A DNA stretch of 64,000 nucleotides. Source: Acanthacorydalis orientalis. Lineage: Eukaryota > Arthropoda > Insecta > Megaloptera > Corydalidae. The DNA lies in assembly GCA_034766995.1 (NCBI GenBank), contig CM068321.1:7877526-7941525 (forward strand). Reading direction: 5' to 3'. Positions 1 through 10,644 of the stretch are shown here, one piece after another (the first letter of the stretch is position 1; each line of letters starts with the position of its first letter). The notes below the pieces were generated by a model. The model made no database searches and had not been told where the DNA came from. It saw nothing but the letters and a program-made list of their open reading frames with translations. A program made the translations under genes and the position numbers.

Positions 1-534
1 TTTGCAAAATAATTGAATTCTTATATCTGTCTTATAGTTGATTATTGGTTGGTTGTCGACTGAAGCGATAAAAGGTTTAGTATATTACAGATGTTTGAAA
101 TTTACTAGCACAAAATAAATGTCTATAAATATTTTCTCGTTCGCGCTCGAAAATAAATGAAAATATTTACGGAAACTCTTGAATATTTTTTTTTATTTAA
201 GAATATTTAAAATATTAATTTTATATTCTTTTCTGTTAAAGGAAATATTAAATGTAACAAAGTGAATGTATAATTTTTTTCCTATTATCAAAACCATTTT
301 TAAAAAAAATAAATTTAATGTTAAAGTGTTCGTTTCTGTAAGAAAATCTGAAGTCATCTTCAAAGCAATAGTTCGACATTATGTACCGGTTTTGAATAAA
401 TAATCGATGGTATCTTTTAATATTTTTTTACTTAATTCACAAATATAAAAGGAAAAAATGATCTCCATACACCATGATCTGATATAAGAGAACAATTTAA
501 AAAATCAATGACCTGGTAATAAATTATGGTATTT
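1..534. other. AT-rich sequence, nothing recognised
   Basis: No coding frame, RNA gene or repeat with recognisable ends is visible. It leads directly into the mariner relic that follows, whose 3' end may reach back to about position 350, but I could not find a terminal inverted repeat to fix it. Confidence 0.5.
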
Positions 535-1300
535 ATCTTTTTGGAAATACTTTTATTTTTCAATATAACCTTCTTGAAAATCTACATACTTTATTCTCCG
601 ATGTTCCAGTTCATTTATCTCATCTCAAACACTTGATTTCCAAAGATCTTAAAAATAGCTGTTTACTTACGCTGTCAGCTCTTCATTTGTAGAAAATTGC
701 TTAGCACTAATGTCATTTTTAAAGTGTAGGAATAGATGTAAGTCAAATGAAGCTAAATTATGCGAATATATGGGCAGCAAATCAAACTTCATTTCAAAAA
801 AAAAATTATAGAAAGAACACTTGTATGACAACGTGCATTATCATAATCAATAATAGTTTTTTTCTTTGATGCACTCGGCATTTTCATGAATTTTTCAATT
901 TAGTCAATCTAAAAGGTTAGCATAATAAGCTTCTCTTATCTTTTTATCCATTGGAAGATAATCAATCAGTATCTCCCTAAAATTCCAAAAAATGTAAGCT
1001 ATAATTTTTTTTGTCCACAAAATGAATTTATCTCTTTGATAGGGATAATGACGATGCTTCTATTTTTTTTGACTTCTGTTTTTTTTTTTGATATATAGTG
1101 ATAGATCCAAGTTTCATCAGTAGTTGCAAATCTCTTATAAAAAACCTTCACACATACAAACACTCATTGTATAAAAAAAATGATTAGCTGCTAATTTTTT
1201 ATTCGATTATGTGACATTTTGTTCCTAATTACATATATTTATTTATCTAGTTTAAATTTACAGCTCATTTTTATGCCATTCTTTTTTCAATTGACAGAAT
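535..1300 (-). pseudogene. Decayed mariner transposase
   Basis: Reading the minus strand in shifting frames recovers all three catalytic landmarks of a mariner (DD34D) transposase in the correct order. The first Asp lies in DETWIYHY (codon at 1116-1118), the second in IDYDNARCHTSVLS (codon at 841-843) and the third in LASFDLHL (codon at 742-744). The spacing of about 92 and 33 codons is close to the family's normal values. Many frameshifts, stops and a poly-A run near 797-805 break the frame, so no protein can be made. The N-terminal helix-turn-helix part is hardly recognisable past 1200 and no terminal repeats were found. It is an old copy. A related relic lies near 59925-60740. The family call rests on motifs and not on a search. 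Confidence 0.75.
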
Positions 1301-2435
1301 TCTTTAAATATAACTAAACGATTTTCTTATATATTTATTAACGATTATTTTATTATTAACTTATATTAATTTATAATTAACTTTTATTATTAGCTTATAA
1401 TTATATTATTATTTATCAACGATTTTTCTTATATATCTTATAATAATAAGTTTTTAATATTAGATTTATGTAATATTAACAATTATTTCAGATTATAAAT
1501 TAACAACTTTAAATTGGTTTTATGCGTTAACTCTTCCAGCTCGGTACCGGTTTCAAACTATCCATACCGGTCTAGTAAATATAGTTGACCGTCAATATTT
1601 TTCACAAAAATTACAATTTATGGAGAAATAAAAGGATTATTAATTATTTAAACATCAAAGTCAACCCGTTTACCAGTGATTAGTATCAATAAAACATATG
1701 TATTATAAAAAAATAAATATATTTAAGAATATCACTCTACTTCTTCAAGGCAAACGTTTGACAATCAGTAAACTGACATTTATTGAACAACGCGAACCAG
1801 GGTTGAGCTTGATGTTGAAATAAACGAGAAAATTAAACCGATATTTGCCATTTTTACCAATACTGTTTAAAACTCATTAATGATAATATCGAATAATAAA
1901 GGGTAACAAAAAAGATCAGTGTTCTGTGAGTAAGAGAATGATGTATATTTGTAAACAAAATATCTGAATTTATGGCACTAGAACGAGTGAGTTAATAAAT
2001 AAGCAGCCAACATTAACAAACTAAAAAAAATATCACAACAAAAATGAATTTTAAAAAATTGGAAGAGTTTGTGAATTAAGTTACATGTTAATATCATAAA
2101 TATATTAAAATGTGTATAAAACTGTCATCTTTTTTTAATATATTTGGAAGACAAATATTAAAAACGTTAATTTTTTCACCACAGATATTCTAGTAAGAAG
2201 CTAGAAGATATTAAGAACACTGCCTATTCGATATTAGTAGCTTTATATTTTATGGGAAAAATAGAATTCTTACTCTTTTTAATACAGTAATTCAAACAGA
2301 ACACTTATTAATAAAGGAAACAAGATGTTCAGTAAATGCTATTTAATAACAATAAATATTAGAAATTGATATAGTTAGAGAAAAATAACTGTTTATAAAA
2401 GCTTAAAAACAAATATATCTTATATTAAAACTTTC

Positions 2436-2438
<3 letters not shown>
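1301..2438. other. AT-rich intergenic or intronic sequence
   Basis: Frequent stops in all frames and low complexity. Two ACCGGT-containing words near 1540-1590 (GGTACCGG and ATACCGGT) stand out from the AT background, but nothing else supports a function. Confidence 0.5.

Positions 2439-2508
<70 letters not shown>
2439..2508. repeat. (AT)n microsatellite
   Basis: About 70 bp of alternating A and T with one AA interruption near 2490. Confidence 0.95.
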
Positions 2509-3719
2509 TTACATTTATTTCATGAATTTTTGTACTGTTTTAAATTTTTTTCTATTTATTTCACTTTTGAGATTAAAATCTTATATTTAACATTGAAAGT
2601 CAAATTTCCATGCTGTTTTATTAAAAATCATATTTAATTCTGTCAATATATAGGCCATAAATCTATTTTTTTAGGAAAAATTTTAAAAGATTTCTAACGA
2701 AACAATACCTCATTATAATTGACAAAATAATGCATGTTTGTAAACTATATTTACGGACTTAATCAGAATCGAATAAATGAATATTTTAATTTTCAATTTT
2801 TTCTAAATTATAAGATATATTATATATTCATTTAGTTAAAAAATATATTTTTAAAAACAAGAACATTATATTCTATCAATCTATTGCTAGTAAATAAAAA
2901 GTGTTGGCAAGAAATTTGCAAGAATTTTCAAAAATAGAAATCCTTAATACTACATTCGAATATAAAAAATAGGTCATGGATACAAAAATATATTTACATA
3001 CCTAATAAAAATGAACCATATCTTAAATAAGACTTGCGGGACGCGAAATTTACTACAACAGTAAACAATGAATTACTTATAAAATAAGTGAAACAGACAA
3101 ATTCCTAATGTGTAATTTTAATCCGAATGAAATAATGTAACACCTTTTAAGTACGTGTCCACAATACGATCCATATAGGAACACTTTCATTCAAGTTAAT
3201 CAGTTTACAAACATAATGCACATAAAGACCAAAAGTGAAGCAAAGAATATATTTTATTACATAGCTTCAGCCTTGAAAATTCGATCATTTTGTTAAAATT
3301 AATAAACTATACTTCATATTATTCTCTAATACTATTATATTCCTGTACTATCCTATTATTTAAACTAACCATTATTACAATTTTAATTGTAAAACTGTAC
3401 TATAAAAAATAAGCACATATAAAGTAATAGCAACCACCTTTGTAATGGGTCATTGTGTATTCCGAATACAAATAAATATATTCATTCTTTCATTTATTCA
3501 CTCATACCTAATAAAAATCGAATAAAATAATAAATATTTTAATTTTCAATTACTTCTAAATTTAAACTATATTATATACACATTCAAATTAAAAATATAT
3601 ATCATTTTAAATATCAATTACTTTCATGTCGAGAGAGATTAATAATAAATAACATGTTATAAAATGTAATAACTTGCATCTTTGCACAGTTTCTTTCCGC
3701 AAATGTTAATAATAATAAT
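2509..3719. other. AT-rich sequence, nothing recognised
   Basis: No coding signal. The short phrase ACCTAATAAAAATGAAC/CG-AAT occurs twice (near 2999 and 3506), which may be a very diverged local duplication. Confidence 0.45.
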
Positions 3720-3990
3720 AACGACCGGATCCCACAATTCATGCGATTTCGTCGAAACGTCGATATGAAATTAAATACCGTCTATTTCAGTGAGATGAAT
3801 CGATGCCCGCCGCGACCGTCTAATAAATGTACCATTACGAACCGTTCCCGTATAAGGAACTGCGCTGCTCGTCGGAAAACGAATTCGAGACACACACATA
3901 ATTCAGACCAGAAAGTAGAAATTAAATCCGAACATTGTGTTCTCTGACCTCTCGCGCAGAATCATCCGAAAAACGCCACATTGTACTGAT
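3720..3990 (+). other. GC-richer block with a 68-codon ORF
   Basis: This block is clearly richer in G, C and CpG than its surroundings. It holds an ATG-initiated open frame at 3741-3947 (68 codons) that encodes an Arg/Asn-rich, basic peptide starting MRFRRNVDMKLN and ending with EHCVL. I recognise no domain. CpG retention in such an AT-rich region is what is expected of a promoter, a 5' untranslated exon or a conserved non-coding element, and the ORF may be a by-product of base composition. No convincing splice donor frames it. Treat it as a candidate functional island and not as a gene. Confidence 0.25.
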
Positions 3991-4101
3991 GTCTTAACCC
4001 ACACAGTAATTTATTCTCTCGAGATATAAAAACCTATAAACGTGAAATATGGCCGGGCCTCCACTCGAATGTTTGGTTCATCTACAACTCATACTCACAC
4101 T

Positions 4102-4108
<7 letters not shown>

Positions 4109-4155
<47 letters not shown>
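4109..4155. repeat. (TA)n microsatellite
   Basis: About 47 bp of pure TA repeats. Confidence 0.95.
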
Positions 4156-4158
<3 letters not shown>

Positions 4159-4723
4159 TCGCTGACTCACAGTATCTACAAATACAGTAAAAGTAGTTCC
4201 GTTGGATTTTCCCGAAGTTAATTTTACACGAAATTCTATTCATGTAACCCCGTGCTCGACTTAATGCGATTTCGTTTACAGACTCTCTGTACACCTATTC
4301 CGAGAAAAGTTACATTTTCATTTTTTCCAGTACATCCGTACGAATTCTTGATTTATTTTTATCACTTTGTTTCGCAATACTATATTGTACATTTGTTTGT
4401 TGATGTTTCCGTGCTATTTTCTTTACAAAGATCATTTTAAGCCTTCTTTTGGCGTCAAAAGAGACCTTCATTTCTTATTCATAGATTAATATCAAAATAT
4501 TTGTATTTTCACGATTAAGTTTTCATAATTTATATATAACGTTTTCATTTATGAAACTGAACTAATAACAAATGTGTTTGAAAATTTACTACACAGATGT
4601 TTCTTTATAATTTATATAAATTAATTTCTATTCATAAGACACGGGTGAAAATTTTCAAAGGATATAATTACCTTAATACGATTTAATCCTTTCTTTATAA
4701 AATATAATTTCATATTTAACATG
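4156..4723. other. AT-rich sequence, nothing recognised
   Basis: A 62-codon ATG ORF (4252-4440) is hydrophobic and Phe/Tyr-rich as chance AT-rich frames are. No domain, signal or splice context supports it. Confidence 0.45.
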
Positions 4724-4941
4724 TTAACTGCGTCGCCCTACTTTAAAAGTGTGTACCTACATTGTGTCGCAAAAATGAAGGGATGACGAGTATACTCGTC
4801 AAATAGAGTACATACAGCTACTGTAAAATTGAATTAAATTGTAACGAATTGGCATTTGATTTTTTTGAAAAATCAATGATTGTATTTGCTGAAATTCATG
4901 TTCATGACGAGTATATTCGTCATACACAGCTAAAAGGTTAA
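4724..4941. mobile_element. Candidate TTAA-flanked MITE (piggyBac type)
   Basis: A 218-bp segment begins and ends with TTAA (4724-4727 and 4938-4941), the target-site signature of piggyBac elements. Inside are two copies of the palindrome TGACGAGTATACTCGTCA: a perfect 18-bp one at 4784-4801 and one with a single mismatch at 4905-4922. The outermost bases do not form a good inverted repeat (TTAACTGCG against TTAACCTTT read inward), so the boundaries are uncertain. Paired palindromes near the ends suggest binding sites for a transposase acting in trans. The piggyBac at 23880-25728 carries different terminal sequences. Confidence 0.45.
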
Positions 4942-5104
4942 TCTATTTTCAACTCAAAATTATGTATTTTAACTAACAAGGGGAAAATACGACCTCGGAA
5001 ATTGAGATTGGGACCAAACTTCTTGTGATATAATAACGCACTAGTTCGCACGAGAAAAAAGCTCCAAAGTTTCCGCATCAAGGTTATGAGACAAAGATTT
5101 TTAC

Positions 5105-5200
5105 CCTTTGTTGCTCAGTTTGATAGCTAGGTGGTAGCAAGCAGGTTTGAAGTATCTGAAGTGTCATGTTCGAGTCTCGCTCTGTCCATGCAGTTTTTTT
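5105..5200 (+). ncRNA. tRNA-like/SINE-like segment with A and B boxes
   Basis: TTGCTCAGTTTGATAG (from about 5110) resembles a pol III A box and ATGTTCGAGTCTCGC (from about 5166) resembles a B box, about 50 bp apart as in a tRNA gene. The segment ends in a T run (from about 5193), a possible pol III terminator. The acceptor and T stems do not pair well, so this is not a working tRNA. A tRNA-derived SINE head or a decayed tRNA pseudogene fits better. No second copy was found in the window. Confidence 0.4.
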
Positions 5201-5709
5201 CTTCATCTGAATAATTATTTAATGTATTTAATGCATTTTATTAAAAAAATATTTAAATAAAGATAAAATAACATTTCCTTTCAATTTTCTTTTGAAAAAT
5301 GCTCTTTTTTAAATTTTTACAATTTTATTTTAGAAAATGATTCTTTCACGAATTTTTATTAATTTTTTGCATTATTTTGTAAACATATTCGTATATTCAA
5401 GTATTCACGTTGTATATTATCCCATTAAAGTGATCACGTGGTGTATCAATGAAAGAATATTATACCTTTCTCTATACACAATATTCCGCGGAATATATCG
5501 CATGAACACTTTATCATAAAGATTATTATCGTTAGCTATGCATATTTTTAAATAGTGAATATTTATTAAATTTAAAGATAGAAAATTGTTTACATGTGTA
5601 TTTGAATTACGTTAATATTAATAAAATTTATGTTTAATTTCAACATCTGGTAGGATTATATTTTGAAAAAAAGTGATTTTTGATATTAGATAATATTTAA
5701 AATGTGTAT

Positions 5710-5711
<2 letters not shown>
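5201..5711. other. AT-rich sequence with one palindrome
   Basis: Nothing coding is recognised. A perfect 16-bp palindrome ATATTCCGCGGAATAT lies at 5481-5496 and stands out as the only CpG-containing palindrome nearby. Confidence 0.45.

Positions 5712-5756
<45 letters not shown>
5712..5756. repeat. (TA)n microsatellite
   Basis: About 45 bp of TA repeats. Confidence 0.95.
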
Positions 5757-5761
<5 letters not shown>

Positions 5762-5865
5762 GCAAATAGGGCAGCGCGAAGAAAAGAGCATTTCAGAAAA
5801 AGAATACATATTTTTTCAAAAGAATTGTATAATAAACATGTAACAATGATACAAATCTGATAAAT

Positions 5866-6183
5866 TTATATGAACAGCGGTATGAGGAAGACGGTGTGAC
5901 TAGCTGTTAGTTGGACTGCATGAATGAGAACATCATCGAATAACTCGACTTGCGCTTGTAGTGTTGGCTGCTGTTTCGAGTGAAATGTCGGAAAATTGGC
6001 GACGTAAAACAAGAAGAAGTATTGAAGTTTACTGGTGTATCTGTGTAGCTTATACATAAAACAAGAATTTCTTTCGCTCGTCGTTTTCATGGTCATAAAA
6101 GTGTCGATAATACATGGACTAACGTGATACAGTATCAATTTTATTGTCGTCGTCAATCTACAATACAATTGAAGCTCACACAT
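5866..6183 (-). CDS. Hypothetical 105-codon ORF, function unknown
   Basis: This is the longest ATG-initiated frame in the window that is neither transposon nor simple repeat. It starts [15 protein letters not shown], has Cys at residues 2 and 8 and two mildly hydrophobic stretches (around [10 protein letters not shown] and the C-terminal TVFLIPLFI), and ends at a stop. I recognise no domain or motif. The base composition is slightly richer in G and C than the flanks. The frame ends against a long compound microsatellite at 6198, and no promoter, poly(A) signal or splice site clearly belongs to it. It could be an exon, part of a non-coding transcript or a chance frame. Chance is quite likely at this length. 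Confidence 0.18.
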   Translation of the reverse strand: MCELQLYCRLTTTIKLILYHVSPCIIDTFMTMKTTSERNSCFMYKLHRYTSKLQYFFLFYVANFPTFHSKQQPTLQAQVELFDDVLIHAVQLTASHTVFLIPLFI

Positions 6184-6194
6184 TTACACACTTT

Positions 6195-6364
<170 letters not shown>

Positions 6365-6938
6365 GAATTTATGTCCTGTTAATTTGATATAAAAGAAAAA
6401 AGAATCCTTTTGAGTTTCATTCGTTGATATGTATTCCTTTTTGTTTTCAACGTAACGATTTGTTCAGTAGGAATAAATTTGTAAGTTAAAAATCATAAAT
6501 AAAATTTAAAAAGTCTAATTTTCATTTAAAGGCATACAGTTAATTAGATTCTCAAAAATGTGACTTAGAAATATAAGTTGAAAATTTTATAAAAATGAGA
6601 GAATACTTTTTCCTAAAAAAAACTGATTGTTCAAAATAAAAATGGTTGAAACGTTGTCTATACATAAAAACCAACGTACTTTTTTAACATATTGTTCATT
6701 AACTAGTACCCAAATTAAAATTTTATTTATATTTTTAAGAGTTCGTTTAAACAGTAATTTATTTTTTTTCTGACACATTTTTCAACAATGTATAAAAGTA
6801 CCATTTTTTTTAAAAAAAATACAATGAATTAATTACAATAATTCACATTTTAAGTTGATTTTTTTAGATCAATTATGATGCTCCTATTTTTATCAAATAT
6901 CTCAAAGTTTAATTAAGTAGTGGAACAAATAGTGCATT

Positions 6939-6942
<4 letters not shown>
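6365..6942. other. AT-rich sequence, nothing recognised
   Basis: Homopolymer-rich (poly A and poly T near 6720-6830). No coding or element signal. Confidence 0.5.

Positions 6943-6991
<49 letters not shown>
6943..6991. repeat. (AT)n microsatellite
   Basis: About 49 bp of AT repeats. Confidence 0.95.
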
Positions 6992-6993
<2 letters not shown>

Positions 6994-7817
6994 CTGTTGA
7001 AACACAGTTTCTTCTCATAACCTTTATCTAAAAACTACACAGTCTTAATACTAATTCAATAGAAGTGTCCTTAGATCTTAATATGGTCATTAAATTCATT
7101 ACGAACCAGTTTAAAAAACAATTCTTTTATTCTGTGCCATTATAACAAATCCTACGTTTATTCTTTCTTTTTTTATCTTCATTCCAATACTCTTCTCACT
7201 TTTGAATTTCATAATTTCGTTAAATGTAAACTTAAAAATTATCTAATATATAAGCATTAAAAATCATTAAAACTTAATCTTTTATCCTTCAATTAATTTT
7301 AATTACTAATTGAAGTTAGTAATTTGGTGCTCAACACATTTCCAGTGATAAATTTTGAGATAGTGTTAATATGTGTAATTACAAAGTCAAGTTCTAAGAC
7401 AACAAAAATATTATTTCGTAAATTCCCTAAATTCATTTATTTTCATCCTTGTACTTGTTACTGACACATTCACTTCTTTAAATCATTTAAATAAATCTTC
7501 TGCTACATTTTGATACCAGCCAAATTTGATATTACATACAATTAGTCATAAAAAATGTTTTAAACTGAAAACTATCTTAACTTGTTAATTCCTAATTGCA
7601 AAACATATAATTGAATTAATATATGAATATAATAATTTCATAAAATATTTAAAACTATTCAAAATCTTACTTAAATACCAATCATCGAATAATGATATAA
7701 TTTTATTTTCATTATTAAAACATCATGACACATGAATGTGACATTCACGTCTGAAACGAGTTAATAGTCAACACACTGATATATTGTTCGCGGTTAAGAG
7801 GTTCATCTTATATTGAC
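6992..7817. other. AT-rich sequence, nothing recognised
   Basis: Stops in all frames. No terminal repeats or family motifs seen. Confidence 0.5.
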
Positions 7818-7860
7818 AAGCCATGGAACACAAATTGGTACAATTTATGTTTCATGGCTT
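7818..7860. repeat. 43-nt near-perfect inverted repeat (hairpin)
   Basis: Arms of 20 nt (AAGCCATGGAACACAAATTG and its near complement) are separated by three bases, GTA. Only two positions differ between the arms, and one of these would be a G-U wobble in RNA. The loop is too tight for a normal pre-miRNA, so a cruciform, a MITE core or a relic inverted duplication is likelier. Confidence 0.7.
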
Positions 7861-8156
7861 TTAAACACTACATAAGCAATTTATGTACCTTGAATCACAA
7901 AATTGTTCGTAATTTCTTATGTGGAAAAAATACTTTAATTTTAACACGTTGTCTTTCACTTTAGTCATCATAACGGAGTTTCTCTTTCGCAATAAACCAT
8001 TAGATAGATTGTTATGATAAAATTCTACTGTATTTTAAGCCACTCTATCGAGAAGGGTGCAATGAAATTAAATGAGAAACTCAACTAGACCAATGTGATT
8101 TATTTTATAACAATTGAAATATTTTTATTATCGAGATCTTTATAAATCTTTATTAA

Positions 8157-8157
<1 letters not shown>
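7861..8157. other. AT-rich sequence, nothing recognised
   Basis: No coding frame or element end recognised. Confidence 0.5.
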
Positions 8158-8189
<32 letters not shown>

Positions 8190-8340
8190 CATATACAAGG
8201 GTGCCTCGCCCCCTGCTCTCTGAGCTCGCCCACTTGTCAATTATTAGCATGTACATGTAACCGAATGAAACAATAAACATGTTTGGATTTCATAGAACCT
8301 CGTCCCAAATAAATAAGTCGACATCATGATTTTTTTTATT
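8158..8340. repeat. (AT)n tract followed by GC-rich block
   Basis: A short (AT)n run (8158-8180) is followed at about 8200 by GGGTGCCTCGCCCCCTGC and CTCTGAGCTCGCCCAC, an abrupt GC-rich segment. It loosely resembles the GC-rich block at 13974 (GGGGCTCTGCACCCTGG) and may belong to the same unclassified repeat family, but the match is weak. Confidence 0.35.
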
Positions 8341-8397
8341 TTTTGTGATTGTTTTTTGTATTGTTTTGTGTTAAAAAGTTTTTTGTGGATAATTTTG

Positions 8398-8401
<4 letters not shown>

Positions 8402-8447
<46 letters not shown>
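8402..8447. repeat. (AT)n microsatellite
   Basis: About 46 bp of AT repeats. Confidence 0.95.
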
Positions 8448-8451
<4 letters not shown>

Positions 8452-8829
8452 GTATGGTATGCGTGTCTATTTTCGAGTTTATTAATCTATTTATGGTTGT
8501 TTAGAAATGTCCATATATGTATTTTGAAGTACTTAATAAAATATGTTATTAAATTTTAAGCTAAAGCATAAACTGTTTCCATAACGTGCAGTAGCTATTT
8601 TAAGCATAAACCGCATTTAATGTTCCACATACACACACACACACATTGTTACTACCGTATCTATATGAATGAATGAATATAAACAAACATATACACACAC
8701 ATGCAACACACACATACACTGTATGACTAATATCTTCATTAAACAAGAAATCACAAACTTAATCCGCAGTTTACCTGCATCAAAACATGATAATTTACTA
8801 ACACATAACGTTTTCATGGCGCACATTTC

Positions 8830-9085
8830 TTATTAAAACGTTTTCTGTGAAGCATAGGTGAAGATAGTCGTCGTCCTATATATTTCATTTGCCATTAATG
8901 GTAATGCCGGTTTAATCCACGGAAAATATGCCCCCCGATATTTTACGTCCATTACGGTATGGAAGAGGAGCCGGGACGGGGGATTAAATCATGTTGCATA
9001 AAACTCTCGTGTTTCGTCTCTCAGATTTATCTCGGTCGACGTATTGACGGTTTGCGAACGAGAGACAAAGAAAGTGGAACGAATA
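8830..9085. promoter_or_regulatory. Candidate conserved non-coding or regulatory block
   Basis: A GC-richer stretch lacking open frames holds several homeodomain-type words: TTTAATCC near 8910, GGGGGATTAAATC near 8979 and ATTTGCCATTAATGG near 8888. TAATCC/GGATTA are core sites of Bicoid/Otx-type homeodomain proteins in insects. Sharp compositional contrast with the flanks suggests selective constraint. This is inferred from motifs and composition only. Confidence 0.25.
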
Positions 9086-9191
9086 TAGAGATAGACTTAT
9101 ACTAGATTTATTGTTCGAGTTACCTGGAAATTAATTAGTTTCAATATGTTCTCTACGTTTAAATCTGATTTAAATAACAAACATTAAGTAA

Positions 9192-9197
<6 letters not shown>

Positions 9198-9236
<39 letters not shown>

Positions 9237-9247
9237 ATGTATGTATG

Positions 9248-9298
<51 letters not shown>
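9198..9298. repeat. Compound (AT)n-(GTAT)n-(AT)n microsatellite
   Basis: Two AT arms with a short GTAT block at about 9231-9250. It precedes copy 1 of the duplicated unit at 9305. Confidence 0.95.
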
Positions 9299-9304
<6 letters not shown>

Positions 9305-9305
<1 letters not shown>

Positions 9306-9530
9306 GTGCCTTTCAAAGAAAATGCTGGGCCTGGGGAAACCGATATTTTTGAAGCCTTATGGGGAACTATAGGGAAGAAAAATATAAAATGTTTATGCTT
9401 TTTCAATGATATATAATATTTATTATATTTAAGTGTAAAAATTATCTAACAGAAGTATTTCGTGCTTTAGCACCAGCAAATTCAGTTATTATTTTACAAT
9501 AAGCTAAAATGCAAAGCTTTTAGCTTATTA
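9305..9530. repeat. Duplicated 0.2-kb unit, copy 1
   Basis: Starts with GTGCCTTTCAAAGAAAATGC and ends with CTTTTAGCTTATTA. Copy 2 (9617-9828) follows after a microsatellite and matches almost base for base over its length, including TTTTTGAAGCCTTATGGGGA. Each copy is flanked on both sides by AT-type microsatellite, so the repeating unit is about 312 bp (unique part plus microsatellite). No coding frame is shared by the two copies, and I do not recognise the family. Confidence 0.85.
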
Positions 9531-9532
9531 GA

Positions 9533-9563
<31 letters not shown>

Positions 9564-9581
9564 CATGCATACATACATACA

Positions 9582-9613
<32 letters not shown>
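9533..9613. repeat. (AT)n plus (CATA)n microsatellite
   Basis: An AT run to about 9558 is followed by some 13 CATA units. It separates the two copies of the duplicated unit. Confidence 0.95.
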
Positions 9614-9615
<2 letters not shown>

Positions 9616-9616
9616 C

Positions 9617-9821
9617 AGAGCCTTTGAAAGAAAATGCTAGGCCTGGGATAATCGACATTTTTGAAGCCTTATGGGGAACTATGGGGAAGAAAATATAAAA
9701 TATTTATGCTTGTTCAATGATATTTAATATTTATTATATTATTTAACAGAAGTATTACGTGCTTTATCACTAGCAAAATTAGTTATTATTTCAGAATAAG
9801 TTAAAATACGATGCTTTTAGC

Positions 9822-9828
<7 letters not shown>
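9617..9828. repeat. Duplicated 0.2-kb unit, copy 2
   Basis: Aligns end to end with 9305-9530. It has one deletion of about 14 bp (the AAGTGTAAAAATTATC region of copy 1) and scattered substitutions. It ends in CTTTTAGCTTATTA directly against an (AT)n tract, as copy 1 does. Confidence 0.85.

Positions 9829-9899
<71 letters not shown>
9829..9899. repeat. (AT)n microsatellite
   Basis: About 70 bp of AT repeats ending at the 3' terminus of a mariner relic. Confidence 0.95.
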
Positions 9900-9904
<5 letters not shown>

Positions 9905-9905
<1 letters not shown>

Positions 9906-10425
9906 TTTAAAAGATAAATACGGGGGGATTTTAAAAAATTCGTAGAAGTGAATAGAAAGACCATAGTAAGGGCAGTAAAATTATTTTTATTTTATACGGT
10001 CAATACATTTCATGCAACGTTGCTCGAGTGCTATGGCGGTGTTAAAATACGATTTATCCAAGCTCTTCAAAATAGGCGTTGACTTCGGCTATTATCTCCT
10101 GTGTAAAATTTGTTCCCAGCAAGGAATGTTTTCACTTCTGGAAAAAGATGAAAAATGACCCGGAAGGGGCCAGGTCTGGTGAATATGTGGTATGACAAAC
10201 CAATTCGAAGCCAAGAGAATGGATTTTGGTGTCTGTTTGTATCGATAAATGAACCGGAGAGTTGTCATGATGCATCAGGGATTTTCTGTTGTGTTCTGGG
10301 TCGTTTTTCATTAATGGCGGCTCGTAACTTGTCATAAGCACTGTTGATTGCATTTCTCTTTTTCAAATAATCCACGAACAAATTTCCCTGCGCATCTCAA
10401 AAAACTGTTACTCGTACTACTATTT
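9905..10425 (-). pseudogene. Truncated mariner transposase (C-terminal half)
   Basis: The longest open part (10132-10353, minus) reads MHHDNSPVHLS, the second catalytic Asp motif of mariner transposases, then YSPDLAPSGSFF, where the family has SPDLAPSDFF. The third catalytic Asp is therefore displaced by a small in-frame insertion and the site is dead. Upstream, in another frame, DAQGNLFVDYLKKRNAINS matches the region between the first and second Asp. The first Asp and the N-terminal DNA-binding half are absent past 10425. GGGGGGATTTTAAAAAATTC near 9922 is a plausible 3' terminal repeat. The copy abuts an (AT)n tract. Confidence 0.8.
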
Positions 10426-10581
10426 TAAGAATAAAATTTGTTTATTTAATTACTTGTTACAAAATCGTTATATGCACTGCATACAAATAATATACTTTTT
10501 TCTAAAAGATCGAGTTTAAAATTGAGACCACTAAAACTGTGAAGCCTGGGGCAACTGCCTCTCTTGATTCCTCTTTGATAG

Positions 10582-10582
<1 letters not shown>
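10426..10582. other. AT-rich sequence, nothing recognised
   Basis: No signal seen. Confidence 0.5.

Positions 10583-10642
<60 letters not shown>
10583..10642. repeat. (CT)n-(AT)n microsatellite
   Basis: About 14 CT units followed directly by about 16 AT units. Confidence 0.95.

Positions 10643-10644
<2 letters not shown>

Noticed and set aside
5481..5496. Palindrome ATATTCCGCGGAATAT considered as a transcription-factor operator
   Set aside because: A single 16-bp palindrome with no partner site or nearby gene is not enough to claim a regulatory role; it is noted only in the stretch description.
9541..9613. Direct repeats suggestive of a CRISPR-like array
   Set aside because: The repeats are a (CATA)n microsatellite with no spacers. 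CRISPR arrays are not expected in an animal genome.
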